A stretch of DNA of 64,000 bases, from contig JAMSLZ010000017.1 of the NCBI GenBank assembly GCA_026027325.1, positions 248,001 to 312,000 on the forward strand, written 5' to 3'. Both the position numbers and the translations under genes were made by a program. This DNA comes from Actinomucor elegans. Taxonomy: Eukaryota > Mucoromycota > Mucoromycetes > Mucorales > Mucoraceae. Positions 47,921-59,197 of the stretch are shown here, one piece after another; within the stretch, counting starts at the first letter, position 1; each line of letters opens with the position of its first letter. Under the pieces are notes generated by a model. The model did no database searches. It was not told the DNA's origin and saw nothing but the letters and a program-made list of their open reading frames with translations.

Positions 47921-49395
47921 CTACGGGGCTTTCTTTTTGTATAAAACGAGTAAAAGTACAGAAGCTGTCATCAGATTCATTAGGGCATGTTTCACTGCAG
48001 CCTAGGTTTTCTTTATTATTACATTTCTCAAAAGCATATAGAATGCGTCCCCTATATTTACCTTGAATACCCATTTCCAGCCTTCATCATCATCTGCTGC
48101 CGTTGAAGAAGCCTTTTTCACAATATCACTTCTCTTACTTTGATCTCTATCCACCAATTCCTTTCTTAACCCATCGATTCTTTCATTTAACGCTTCTATT
48201 TCCCTCTGTAAAGCCTCCAGAGCTCGTTTGGTGGCTGGTCCCAATACTGTTTGCTCGGCCGTCACTCTTCCTAGTCGATGTTCGTTTGCATACTGCTGAG
48301 TAGCAGTAACAGACGACGATGTGCTTAGTGGTGATCTATATAAAGTTGACATGTCTTGCTGGCTACTGCGTCCACTTGGTAAGGAAGGTTCTTCAGCCTT
48401 ATACTGACGTGCTGATGGATGAAGACTCCATGGATTCACGCTATCATCAAAATGGTCATCATACAGCTCCCTTCCTCGATTCAAATTCTTTCTATGGATC
48501 GACATATTCATATCTAACCCCATTGTAGATCTACCTGAAGCAACCGATAATGGCCTGATATTGCTGCTTTGTGAAGTCTGTGATAACCGCCGCAGCTCTG
48601 AAGGTGCAGTCATCATGGACATATGGCCTGACTGAGAAGAAGCGCGGCTAGAAGACCTATCGTGCCAATGTCTCATCTTTTGCTGCTGTTGTTGGCGAGA
48701 AATTGGTCTACGTTGCGGAGTATCACTGCTTCGTGATAACGAAGGCGTTGCTTTCTGAACCTCTCGTAAGTATGCCAATTCTTCTGCATCAACGCTAGAG
48801 TCGTCTTCTAGTTCTGAAGTCTCTTCTTCCTCGCTTGATGAATCGCCACTATCACCTGAGGGCTGCATGATTGCAAATGACTGTATGATTTGGTGTGCCT
48901 GAGCCCTGCCCGCAGGTTTCTTGTAAGCCTATTCTGTATGTTAAACGCCTTGATATATTGTATATTATTAGAGGTACCTCTGTTGCAACTCTCAATAGAG
49001 TCTCAACATAACGATGCTTGGCTTCCATTTCACCCATGCCCTCAATGTTTTTCCAGGCATCCCTATAGTAATAGAATGCAATCATTAAACCGGAAGTTTT
49101 CCAATTTGAAAGAAACTAGTATACCATTTCGCTCTTCCAACGACGTCGAATATGCCTGGACGTTGCGTATCTACATCACCCTGAGAGACTTGTTTATACA
49201 GAGCGTACAACTAGATCGAAATCATTAGATTAATGACTCCTTGCGTTTTTTGACACGATTCAACCCTACTTCTAACTTTTGGTCTTTTGTTGGTTGGACG
49301 TTTGAAGAGGTTGGCAAGTGCTGCACAATATATAAAGCTTTGTTATATCTCTGATTAATGTATCTATCAGAGTAATGCGATGGTATGCTGGACAT
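47921..49395 (-). CDS. ACBD5-like tail-anchored acyl-CoA-binding protein
   Basis: Five exons (49395-49270, 49210-49125, 49062-48978, 48928-48062, 48001-47921) give 414 residues. Residues 8-98 form the acyl-CoA-binding domain (YINQRYNKALYIVQHLP, LYALYKQVSQGDVDTQRPG, AKWDAWKNIEGM, HRYVETLLRVA), with the ligand-binding YxxxK and AKW(D)AW motifs in place. Then come a long Ser/acidic linker (DSGDSSSEEEETSELEDDSS, a possible phospho-FFAT-like acidic region) and a coiled coil near 327-362 (ALEALQREIEALNERIDGL). The C-terminal membrane segment (ALMNLMTASVLLLVLY) ends in a basic tail KKKAP. This is the plan of ACBD4/5, tail-anchored acyl-CoA-binding proteins that sit on peroxisomes and tether them to the ER. 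Membrane type is well supported. The organelle is inferred. Confidence 0.86.
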
Positions 49396-51193
49396 ATTAT
49401 CGACACACGACCTGCTGAAGCCAATAGAAAAGAAGAAGCATTTCTGAAGAATGACTTGTAGTACGCTAATATCATTATTGTTATCTTTTTTAAGACTCTG
49501 TACTCCGGCGGGATTCTTAAACAAAGCAGAAAATCACAGGGTTTTTTGTAAGTATATATCACCACTAAAGCCCTTTTATTGTATCATAGCTTAACTTTAA
49601 ACTTTGGCTTATGTATATGACCTTAGCCACGTAAAGTGAAAGTATGTTACTGTCGTATATTAACGTACCGTCATTATCTCGTCATGAAGCGCATGAACAT
49701 CTTTTGGAGCCTATTGTGAATTCGATCCAATGGTTATTACAACCAATAATTTTTTTTTTTTACATTTCGTTTTGAAACATAAAGTAATATTCATTTCCCA
49801 GTTACTTAGGTCTGACAAGACTATAACTGCTTACTGCATGCATGTTCATTTTAATTACTAGACCCTTTGACGTATTGTTCTGTTTGATGCACATTTGACA
49901 TATTTTTAAGTTTATTTCAAAGAGATTCTAGCCTCTTGGCATGATTGTTTGATCGATATTGCTATAATAGGTAATTCATCTTGCTCATCATTGTGTATCA
50001 GCGATGTCATTTGTTTCAACATGTCAGTTAGTAAAACGCGTTTGAATATTCGCGAGGTATAACCTTTTATTTTCATTTATCAGGGATACAACCGTAGATT
50101 TGATGATATGAATGTCATTAATATTAATTGATACAAAAAAAAAACATTATTTATTGCGTGTAGTAGTACATGTGTGTGCTTTTATTGTAGGTTACTTTCT
50201 ATACAGGACCAAGATGTGAAAATTCTTATTCCAAGAAGTAACGTATAGATCAAAGGTAGCTCTCACATTTTAAAGTAAAACTAGTATACTATCTGAAACA
50301 TGTAAAGTGTAATAAAATCGTGCACAAGTGTATTTATAAAACGCTTTGCTTTCACTTCAACTCCTTCATTAGATGATGATATAGTAGCATGAAGAGACAG
50401 GAGATTAATTTTCGAGAATTCGGTTATCAAAATAGCCATTTGTTGTCAACCAATAATTTTTTTTCAAACTCAACACTACCGCTTTACTCGGGTGGCAGCA
50501 GTCCAGGTCGATTCATGTTATTCGTGCTTGATTTGACGTAATGATGGCTACTGTTTATTTTTATGCAAAAAAAAATTGAATCGACAGAATTAAGCTAACC
50601 TAATTCAATTGCTAAGGCACGTAACCAGTGCAAAATTATCAGAAACGAACAACAGTAAATACTTATCAGAGCAGAAAATAGTAAGCTCTTGGTACTCATT
50701 AGCATTTCTGACGCATGTACTCCAGAGTTCATGCTACAGAGAGAGCATTAAGGAAATGAGCAACGATATTTATGCCGCGGACAAATACATATATAGGTAA
50801 GCAAGATATTAGCTCATCAAACTTAGCAGACAGGCGAAAATCTTATGTTTTCTGGATCTTCAGCTAGCGCGAATCAATAGATCCAATAGGATGGCTTCTC
50901 AATTAGTGTAAATCTTTAAGTCTAATGGGATATAACACACTAGGCGATCACACAAGGCAATAATCAAAAGCACGAAACTAAAATCTGAAATTGATACCTA
51001 ACGTTCCATGAGTCATTACCAGCAGCATCATCATGATAAACAGGAAAGGCAGAAACTTACTTTAGCTATAAAAGGAAAGAAACGATGATGGAACAATGAC
51101 AAAAGGCATTATGTTCCTTTATATAAAGACTTGAGGTGAAGAACATCAGCATACTCATTCATTTTTTTACTTCTTATAACAATAAAAAACAAT
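49396..51193. other. gene-free stretch upstream of HAM1-like gene
   Basis: About 1.8 kb without a supportable gene. The left part is the upstream region of the acyl-CoA-binding gene. The right end carries a probable TATA box for the HAM1-like gene. Small open frames (50609-50800 and others) show no motif. Confidence 0.5.
51120..51127 (+). promoter_or_regulatory. probable TATA box of the HAM1-like gene
   Basis: TATATAAA lies about 67 bases before the ATG at 51194, followed by a CATCAGCATACTCATTC leader. Position and sequence fit a TATA element. Transcription start was not determined. Confidence 0.45.
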
Positions 51194-54100
51194 ATGACAT
51201 CTAAAACTACCGAACCAAATACTCATATTTCTACGTCTCAACGCATTAATAAAAGTGAGCTTCCATTAAGTGAAGTGGATCCTCACAGTGCCAAGCAAAA
51301 GGCAGCTCAAGACAAGCTACAGCTATTCGGAACAATCCAAACAATGCAAAGAGATGGAAGAATGCCTCACAATGATCAGTTAAATGAACTTTTGGAAAAG
51401 TTAAAGACCAACAAGGTCATTTCTTCTAGAGAAAACACAATGTCTCCTGATGGCCGAAAGCTTTTGCATGATTTCCGTGAACTCATTCAAACTGTTCAAA
51501 GAGCTTTAACCGTCAAAAACAAAGAAGAGCTATTCCAGTCTCTTGTCTATCATCTTCATTGCATGGAAAGTCCCGTTAAGAAAGGTAATATTAAATTTCA
51601 CTGGAATTATGCAAGTATCATTTATGCATATGTAATTGTGTAGAACATATCACTTCTACTGTCAAATCTCATCATGACAAATCTGAAGTTCAAAGTGAAG
51701 GAAAGAAAGGTAATATATTAAAACATAAATTTTTGTATATTTTACTTATTCATCATATCTCATAGCCTCTGATGCAATGTTCAAGATCGGAAAGCTTATT
51801 TTACTCAACAATGAATTCCGTTCTGTACTCGGCGAGTTGATTGATACCTCTCAAGATATCTTCAATAGCGTCACTGGTAAGGTCGGCGACTCTCTTCAAC
51901 AAGCCGGATCCGGACTTCAAGATAATAATAACACTGACAAGTCTGGAAAGCACCTCGTTGACAAAGCTTTGGATAGTGCATTGAACTCTCAAGAGCAAAG
52001 CGCCCAATCTCGTCAACATGAAGGTACTTCCTATCACGATCGCGAGCCTCATCTCATCAATGCATCTCGAGATGACCCCAGACATCAAGGCCTTTTAAAT
52101 ACAGGTGACTCTGTACATCCAAAAGCTATTCCTGGCGACTCCAATGATATAAACAATAATACTGCCTTTGGTGGAGGTATGTCCTATAGCCATCAAGAAC
52201 CAACAAGCTCATTGGAGCACGGTTCTATCCCTCATCAGCAACACACTGGTTTTACTTCCAAAGGCACTCAAGAGCAAGGCATTGGATCATCACATGGAAT
52301 ACGTGAACAAACTCCTCAAAACATTAAAGAAAAGGCTTTGAACCATCCTATGTACCAAAATGTTAGCGAGGAAGCAAGTGAACACAAGCAGCATGTTCAA
52401 GAAACCGTCAAGGAAAGAATCCCCAAGGAAAAGCGAGATGAGCTTATTCGTCGTCTTCAGAGCGCTACTGCTGAAGTTCAAAAGCACCCTGATTATCAAG
52501 ACGCCATAAACACCTTGGTACAATTAATCAAGGTCTGGAGCTCTCGTCTGACAAAGGTTTCTGAAGGTATCAGATCCCAAGCTAAGGAAAATGACAGGCC
52601 TGAACAAATGAGCTATAGAGAAGAAGCTGAAAGAGAACTTAAAGCTATTATTGAATGTTGGGCTCAAGGTCAGTCTATTGATCCTCTTCTCCATGGTGTC
52701 CAAAATGTTATGCGCGATATGCAAAATGATCAGCAACTTCGCGAGTACTACAATGCAGTTATTAAGTATGTCGATCGTTTGGCAAGAGAACCAGGTTATG
52801 CTAGCCAAGATCAATCTACTGAAGAAGGCCAGCGATTGATGGACCAAGGCCATCAGATTGTCAAGGGACAATACAGCGATCATCTTAACTACCTGTCAAG
52901 TGAATCTCGAAAGCTTATGAATTTGATGGCTGAGGATGAAATCTCCAAGGAACTGCATGCAAAGATTGCCACTATTCATCGTGATTTATGGATGGACAGG
53001 TAAATATATATAGCACCATCAGGCTTTCAATCAAATTACTAATATGTCTACAGTGAGGGAAATCCTGCATTCAAGCCTCATCTTCTCAATGATATGAGAA
53101 TGACCTTGATTCCAGCATTTATTGATGAAATCAAGTACATCCCTATTCCTCGTATCGAGTACAGCGACCACCAATTTGATATAGTGGTTGAAAATCTTAT
53201 TCTTTCTGGTGATACGCTGTTGCCCAATATCTTTGAGACCAAGATGGAAAGCTTCGACAGCTTTAGCCTTAAATCTGCCACTGAAAGCAAGCCTGGTCAT
53301 CAAAGTTTGTTTATTCGCATGAGTGAGATCCAAGCCGATATTGATGATGTGGTATTCTTCTACAAGAAGAAGACTGGTTTCCCCAAGATATCCGATCGTG
53401 GCGTTGCTTCTCTTTTCGTCGGCGGCAAAGGCATTACTGTTTCTGTTCGTGTCACAAGTGTTACCGACAACCCAGCTAAGACTTTTAAGGTAGCCTATTG
53501 CAAGTGTAATGTCGATAATCTCAAGGTCAAGGTCAATGATAGTAATCACGACATACTCTATAAGGCCATTCGTCCATTGGTTATTGGTCAGATCCGTAAG
53601 CAAGTTGCTAAAGGTATCGAAGCGAAGGTGATCGATTTGCTTACTCAAGCCGATCAAAAGTTAACTCAAAGCATTATCAATATGAACCAAAATCTTCAGA
53701 CCAAGGCTTATGAAGCTCTTCCCGAAGAAGATAAAGCAACTACAAGACCTCCTTCCTTATCTCAAGCTCGTCCTCGTCCTGGACTATTCTCTACTCTTGT
53801 GGCTATTATCAATCGTAATATTCAGACCAAGGTTCAAAAACGTAATGAAAACAGAAGAATGTCTCGAACCTCTGATTCCCGTTCTTCTCAACATTTGGAT
53901 AATGAGAAGCGCCAAGTTAGTGGCTCTAGTCAGCACAATCTTCCTCATACTGGTGATTCTCAGCATCCTAGTCAGCATGGACTTGGTGCTCAAGATAGCG
54001 GTATTCGTGATTCTACACAGCGTGGACTTGGTACTCAAGGCTATGGAGCTCTCGGCGGCGCCCTTTACTCTGCCCAACAAGGATCAGGTACCCAAAAACA

Positions 54101-55343
54101 ACACCATGGCGCAGATCGTGATATTCAACAAGGAGTCGGCACTCAAGAACAGCCTTATCACACGGCTGGAGGAAATATTCATCCTACTCAACAAGGATTT
54201 GGCGCTCAAGAGCAGCATCGTGGTACAGACCGTAGTGCTGAACAAGGATTCGGCACTCAAGAGCAGTATTATGATACAGACCGTAGTGCTCAACAAGGAT
54301 TCGGCGCTCAAGAGCAGCATCGTGGTACAGACCGTAGTGCTCAACAAGGATTCGGCACTCAAGAGCAGTATTATGATACAGACCGTGGTGCTCAACAAGG
54401 ATTCGGCACTCAAGAGCAGTATTATGATACAGACCGTGGTGCTCAACAAGGATTTGGCGCTCAAGAGCAGCATCGTGGTACAGACCGTAGTGCTCAACAA
54501 GGATTCGGCGCTCAAGAGCAGCATCGTGGTACAGACCGTAGTGCTCAACAAGGATTTGGCGCTCAAGAGCAGCATCGTGGTACAGACCGTAGTGCTCAAC
54601 AAGGATTTGGTACACAAGAGCACCATCAGCGCACGACAGGCGGTATCCAACAAGGAGTTGGCGCTCAAGAACAGCCTCATCGCGCAACTGGTGGAGGCAT
54701 TCTTCCTACTCAACAAGGATTTGGTACTCAAGGTCAATACTATGGCGAAACTGGTGTTGGAATGCCACCTACTCAGCAAGAACTTGGTACTCAAGGCCAA
54801 GGCTATGGCGAAACTGGTGTTGGAAAGCCACTTCCTCGAAAGCCACAAGCTCTGAACCTTGAAAACCAACGCTTTGATGATCAAGGGCGATATCAAGATG
54901 CAACTCGTGGCATTCAGCAGCCTCTCCATCAACAGCATCAAGCTTACAGTCCTGTAAATCAAGACTTGGGTGCTCAAGATCAGTATCATGGTACATCTAG
55001 TGCTCAAAACCCTTTTAGTCAACAAGAGGCTGGTGCTCAAAACCCTTTTAGTCAACAAGAGCAACGTACAAACCAAGGTTTTGATACTCAACATGGTATG
55101 TCTGGCGGTGTTCAACACTCTCTTCATGAACCTCAGCAAACATACAACCCAGTTAACCCTAGTGCCTATAATGCTCCATACCGACGCCCTTCTTCTTCTA
55201 ACCCAACCTCAATGGCCACTGATCGTCATCATTCTATTGTTAGTCCACCTCTTTCTCCTACAAAGAAAGAGTTTGATGATGTTCCTGCTCAGAAACAGGC
55301 TACCGACAACATAGCTGACTTGACTAATATCAGTCAACATTAA
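51194..55343 (+). CDS. HAM1-like (DUF4449-type) protein with 17-residue repeats
   Basis: Four exons (51194-51584, 51644-51709, 51766-52999, 53054-55343) give 1326 residues. The N-terminal half is helical and polar (residues 1-560: LLHDFRELIQTVQRAL, FKIGKLILLNNEFRSVLGEL, HPDYQDAINTLVQLIKVWSS). Residues ~564-790 carry a conserved block (MRMTLIPAFIDEIKYIPIPR, DIVVENLILSGDTLLPNIFE, IRMSEIQADIDDVVFFYKKK, VSVRVTSVTDNPAKTFKV) typical of the fungal HAM1-like family, thought to be related to BPI/SMP-type lipid-binding folds. The tail (790-1326) is Gln/Gly-rich with tandem repeats. Role in lipid or membrane contact is inference. The extended repeat tail is longer than I would expect for the family. Sister frames in the repeat region stay open only because the unit is 51 bp. 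Confidence 0.75.
54189..54596 (+). repeat. eight 51-bp coding repeats of two alternating types
   Basis: Within the HAM1-like gene, eight near-identical 51-bp units encode QQGFGAQEQHRGTDRSA (type A) or QQGFGTQEQYYDTDRSA/GA (type B) in the order A-B-A-B-B-A-A-A. Degenerate units continue on both sides from about 54060 to 54830. The high identity between units points to recent expansion and probable length variation between strains. Confidence 0.93.
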
Positions 55344-55701
55344 GTTTTTTTTCTTTCTTTCTACCTGAAATTCGGAATCTATCTTTGAATAACATCTTTT
55401 TACCCTTTATGCTAAATATCTAATAAGTTTTGTGTTAAATAAAAATGTTAAAAAAAACCCAATAAATTCCTTTCAAATCACCCTTTTGATGCACAAGAGC
55501 CCTGCAATTGATTAAAGCTATGTTTGGTTAGTAATCACCATTGATTATTAATGGTGCTTGGAGTGACACTCATTTTTTCGGTCATAGCCGCATATAACTC
55601 ATTCGGAGAAACAGTATTTTCAATGCCAGAAACGGTGTATAAAATACAGAGTTTACGTACTTGCTATACCTTTTTATCTCACTTTTCAAACTTCAACACC
55701 C
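55344..55701. promoter_or_regulatory. intergenic: HAM1-like 3' end and ene-reductase promoter
   Basis: About 360 bases. The left side has AATAAAAATG-type text suited to 3'-end formation. The right side has a TATAAAAT at about 55638-55645, roughly 60 bases before the ATG at 55702, then a CT-rich leader (CTTTTTATCTCACTTTTC). Confidence 0.45.
55638..55645 (+). promoter_or_regulatory. probable TATA box of the ene-reductase gene
   Basis: TATAAAAT sits 57 bases upstream of the ATG and is followed by a pyrimidine-rich leader, an arrangement common in fungal promoters. Confidence 0.45.
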
Positions 55702-57028
55702 ATGTCTGTTCCAACTCTTGCTGCCAACGCTCTGAAACCCGCCGGCACACCTATTCATCCAGAGGATGCTGAGCGCGTCAAGTTATTCCAACCCTACCGC
55801 TCAAAATCGATTACAATCCATAACCACATTGGCGTATCGCCTATGTGTATGTACAGCGCCGTGGATGGTCACTTGAATTCATTCCATGACGTACATTATG
55901 GGTCTTTGGCTCTTAAAGGCGCTGGTTTGGTGATTATCGAAGCCAGCGCCATAAAGCCTGAAGGCCGAATTACTAGTCAAGATTCGGGTATTTGGGACGA
56001 TTCGCATATTGTTGATTTAAAACGCGTGGTAGATATTATCAAATCCCAAGGCTCGACACCTGGTATTCAGATTGCTCATGCAGGCCGTAAGGCGTCCATG
56101 TCTCCACCTTTCAAAGGAGATTATCTCGAGACAGAGGCAGAGGGTGGTTGGCCCAACAGTGTCTATGCTCCCTCCGAGCTTGCTTTTGCTGATCATTATG
56201 GACAACCTCACGCAATGACTACTGAACAGATTAAAGAAACTGTACGAGCCTTTGCTGCTGCTGCTGTTCGCGCCGATAAGGCGGGCATTGAAGTTTTGGA
56301 AATTCATGCTGCTCACGGGTAAGCTTGGTTTTGAAACACCTTTTAGAACAGCGTCCTAACTCTTTCATTTTAGTTATTTGATCAGTAGCTTCCTCTCTGG
56401 AAATTCAAATAAGCGAACAGATGAGTATGGTGGAAGGTATGTATAGCAAGAGCGAAAGATGTACTAGACGTATTCTAACCTCAAGTATAGTTTCGAGAAT
56501 CGTGCTAGATTTGCTCTGGAAGTAGTGCAAGCTGTTCGTGCCGTTTGGCCAGAGAATAAACCACTTTGGGTTCGCATATCCTGTACAGATTACATCAATC
56601 CTGAGCCTATGGGCGAAGATCCTAATGGATGGGATATTTATCAATCGATTAGAGTAGCTAAAGCATTCAAAGAACTCGGTGTTGACGTAGTCGATTGTTC
56701 TAGTGGTGGAAATATGTCTGGTGTTCGATATCCCTCTACTAAAATGTATCAAGTCCAGTTTGCTGAAGCCATCAGAAGAGAAGCAGAAATCCAGACTGCG
56801 GCTGTCGGCTTGATTGTTGAAGGTGAAGATGCTGAAGCTATTTTACAAAAGGGTCAAGCAGACTTTATCTTGGTTGCTCGTGAGTTCCTGCGTAACAGTG
56901 CTTTTGTCTTAGTTGCTGCACAGGCGTTGGATGTTGATATTACTTGGCCACAACAATATTCTTGGGCTGTCAAGAAGGCGCGTCGCATCAACACTCAAAA
57001 GGAAGAAGCTGTCAAAGCCAATGCCTAA
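55702..57028 (+). CDS. YqjM-type NADPH dehydrogenase / ene-reductase
   Basis: Three exons (55702-56318, 56374-56436, 56491-57028) give 405 residues. The FMN-binding TIM barrel of the old yellow enzyme family is complete: VSPMCMYSAVDG with the class-typical cysteine (Cys49), FHDVHYGSLALKGAGLVI, IQIAHAGRKAS, VLEIHAAHGYLISSFLS, NKRTDEYGGSFENRARF, LWVRISCTDY, VVDCSSGG and FILVAREFLRNSAFVL. The cysteine after SPM and the HAAH pair place it with the YqjM/thermophilic-like class rather than with yeast Oye1. It reduces activated C=C bonds using NADPH and FMN and probably works in the cytosol in detoxification or redox balance. Physiological substrate unknown. Both introns (55 and 54 nt) interrupt conserved motifs and remove cleanly. 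Confidence 0.95.
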
Positions 57029-59197
57029 ATAATTATAGTCATAGAAACTAGATTTAAAATTATTAATATGTAAATATCTTTCCCATAAATAAACTTTTAC
57101 TATGACGAAAAGTGCTTATGTCCTTGAAGCTTTATCAAATGTTGTTTATCAAGTGTTGTATATTCTCATTCTGGGCATTGATCATTAGCCGAAACCTATT
57201 ATTGAGAATCCGTCCGCTTGACCATACGTTGAAAAATCATGAGGATTATTTCTACGGATAGTCTTTTCATTTCACGCTGCATTTGAGCGAATTACAAGCA
57301 CAAGCTGATGGCTCTATTAGGGGAATAGAACAATTTGAATATGGACAGGCCTTATTAAACGACGCTTTCTTGAAGGCGGAATGAATAAGGAAAGATGATA
57401 GCTACGCTCGCTGCTAATTTAATTAATCCCTTTATTTTTATTTTATAGAAACTACAGCTGCAATGCCTAACAATTAGCTGCTTTGCCTGGTGGGCGTGAA
57501 AAGTTAGCACGAGTTTAGTATCTACTGTGGTCTTGCACACTTTGCAGCAGGCACGCACGCAATATGTTCTCTGTAATTGTTACTAATCACAGGGTACATT
57601 GCAGAGTTTGTTATGAATACTGATAATCTAAATAGAAAAAAGATTATAGATGGAACAAAAGTATAATATCAAAGCTGTGCTAAGTCTTTATTTTAAAATT
57701 GAATGCATTATTTTCTGGTCAGCCTTGAACGTATCTTTTTACCTTTTTTTTTTCAGGGTGCGGCGGTTAACTAATGGTAATGTAGATGCTTGTTATCTAG
57801 TAACTTGCTGGCAAGTAATTATGTTGAGATAATACCAGATTAGAAAATGAATTTTTACTGCTATTCCTATATATTACAATAAACGAATATTGATCTAACA
57901 TAGTTATTTATATACTGGATCTGAAAGATAATGAATTATATGACTATATACAATGCGCCTATAAAATCTATTTTTTTATTGGCATAATTATGATTGCTTA
58001 CAACACTGTCTATTAATAAAGTCTAAGTCAAACTTCTGTGGTTCTTGGATAGCCTATGGTTATGCTTAATATAAAATATGACAAATGACTGTCAAAATGC
58101 TTACTTCTGTTTAATCATAATATGCAACTTGATAGATAAAAAAAAAAAATAGTTTAATGTTGCAAAAGTCATGACTGTTAGGTATACCTGCCTGGCATAA
58201 TAGTCTGTTGAGAATCGAAACAGGATATCACTACACAATTTTTTGTTTTTATAAATCTTTCGACTGATTCTACTCAAATGTTGCATCTGATGGTTGATAT
58301 ACATTCAAAATAAATAAATTTATATTTCAGATTTATCATTTAACTAGATTGTGATGAATATACTAAGTACATTTTATAGAATGCAGAGCTAATATTTTAT
58401 ACATTTATTTATCAATCGCAGTTTAATATCGCATCAGATTATTGGCATACATACATATATATATATATATATGTTCAGAGTAAATTGTTTCATTTATTAC
58501 ACACTTTTATTCGGATGAACTACAATGAATATATTATATTTTCTAAGGTAAAATATATATGTTTCATATAACAAAAATTCAAGCATTAGATTTTAACCAA
58601 AAGTTGCATTTAAATAGTAATAACAGTCCGGAACAAACTACTGCGTCTGTTGGAATTATTAATTAGTAGACGCTCCGTGAAATACGAGTGACTTACGTCA
58701 AACTACATATATATTCCATCCAAACTAAATAGAATGATTTCTATTAAATCTCGTGGGCTGGCTCAACCTTATGTCGTATTTGATAGAACATAGATCTTGT
58801 TAATTAAGCTTCTGTTGATTGGAGGACTGGAGAATTGCAAGATTCGATACTGATTGATGCCTACTGTCTCCCTCTTAAGCTCTTTACCCAACTGAAACTT
58901 TGAATAAGCTGCGTTTGCCATACTCCAATTCTTCTTTTTGCCATGTCCCGGCAACCGTCATTCATCTTACCCAACCAAGAGTCCTCAAGGATTCCAAATA
59001 AGAAGGCCTTGTTCCATGTAGTCCAATCTTTATTAAGTAGTTATGATTCATAGATTCGTTATTGTTGCGGAAAATATGTCAAACCACTTTCATTTGTCCT
59101 TTCATCCCATGATATAATATGAGACCCATTCTGTACAGCTTAAAATAAAAATCTCATGCATTACTATATTTTAACTTCTTTTTTCTCACATCGAAAT
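57029..59197. other. gene-free AT-rich stretch
   Basis: About 2.2 kb without a supportable gene. It contains two minus-strand dispersed-repeat-like copies (58260-58325 and a weaker one near 58425-58480), and a (TA)n tract at about 58455-58472. The CT-rich text around 59160-59190 lies in the leader of the FAS1 gene. Confidence 0.5.
58260..58325 (-). repeat. dispersed repeat family, copy
   Basis: The reverse complement reads TTTTGAATGTATATCAACC, then ATCAGATGCAACATTTGAGT and AGAATC. It is a clear member of the family described at 5436-5490. A weaker copy lies ~160 bases to the right. Confidence 0.55.

Noticed and set aside
54084..55139. 351-codon minus-strand open frame opposite the HAM1-like repeats, plus a 381-codon frame at 53710-54855
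   Set aside because: Both stay open only because the 51-bp repeat is a multiple of three and lacks stops in these frames. The translations are monotonous and the sense frame carries the conserved domain.
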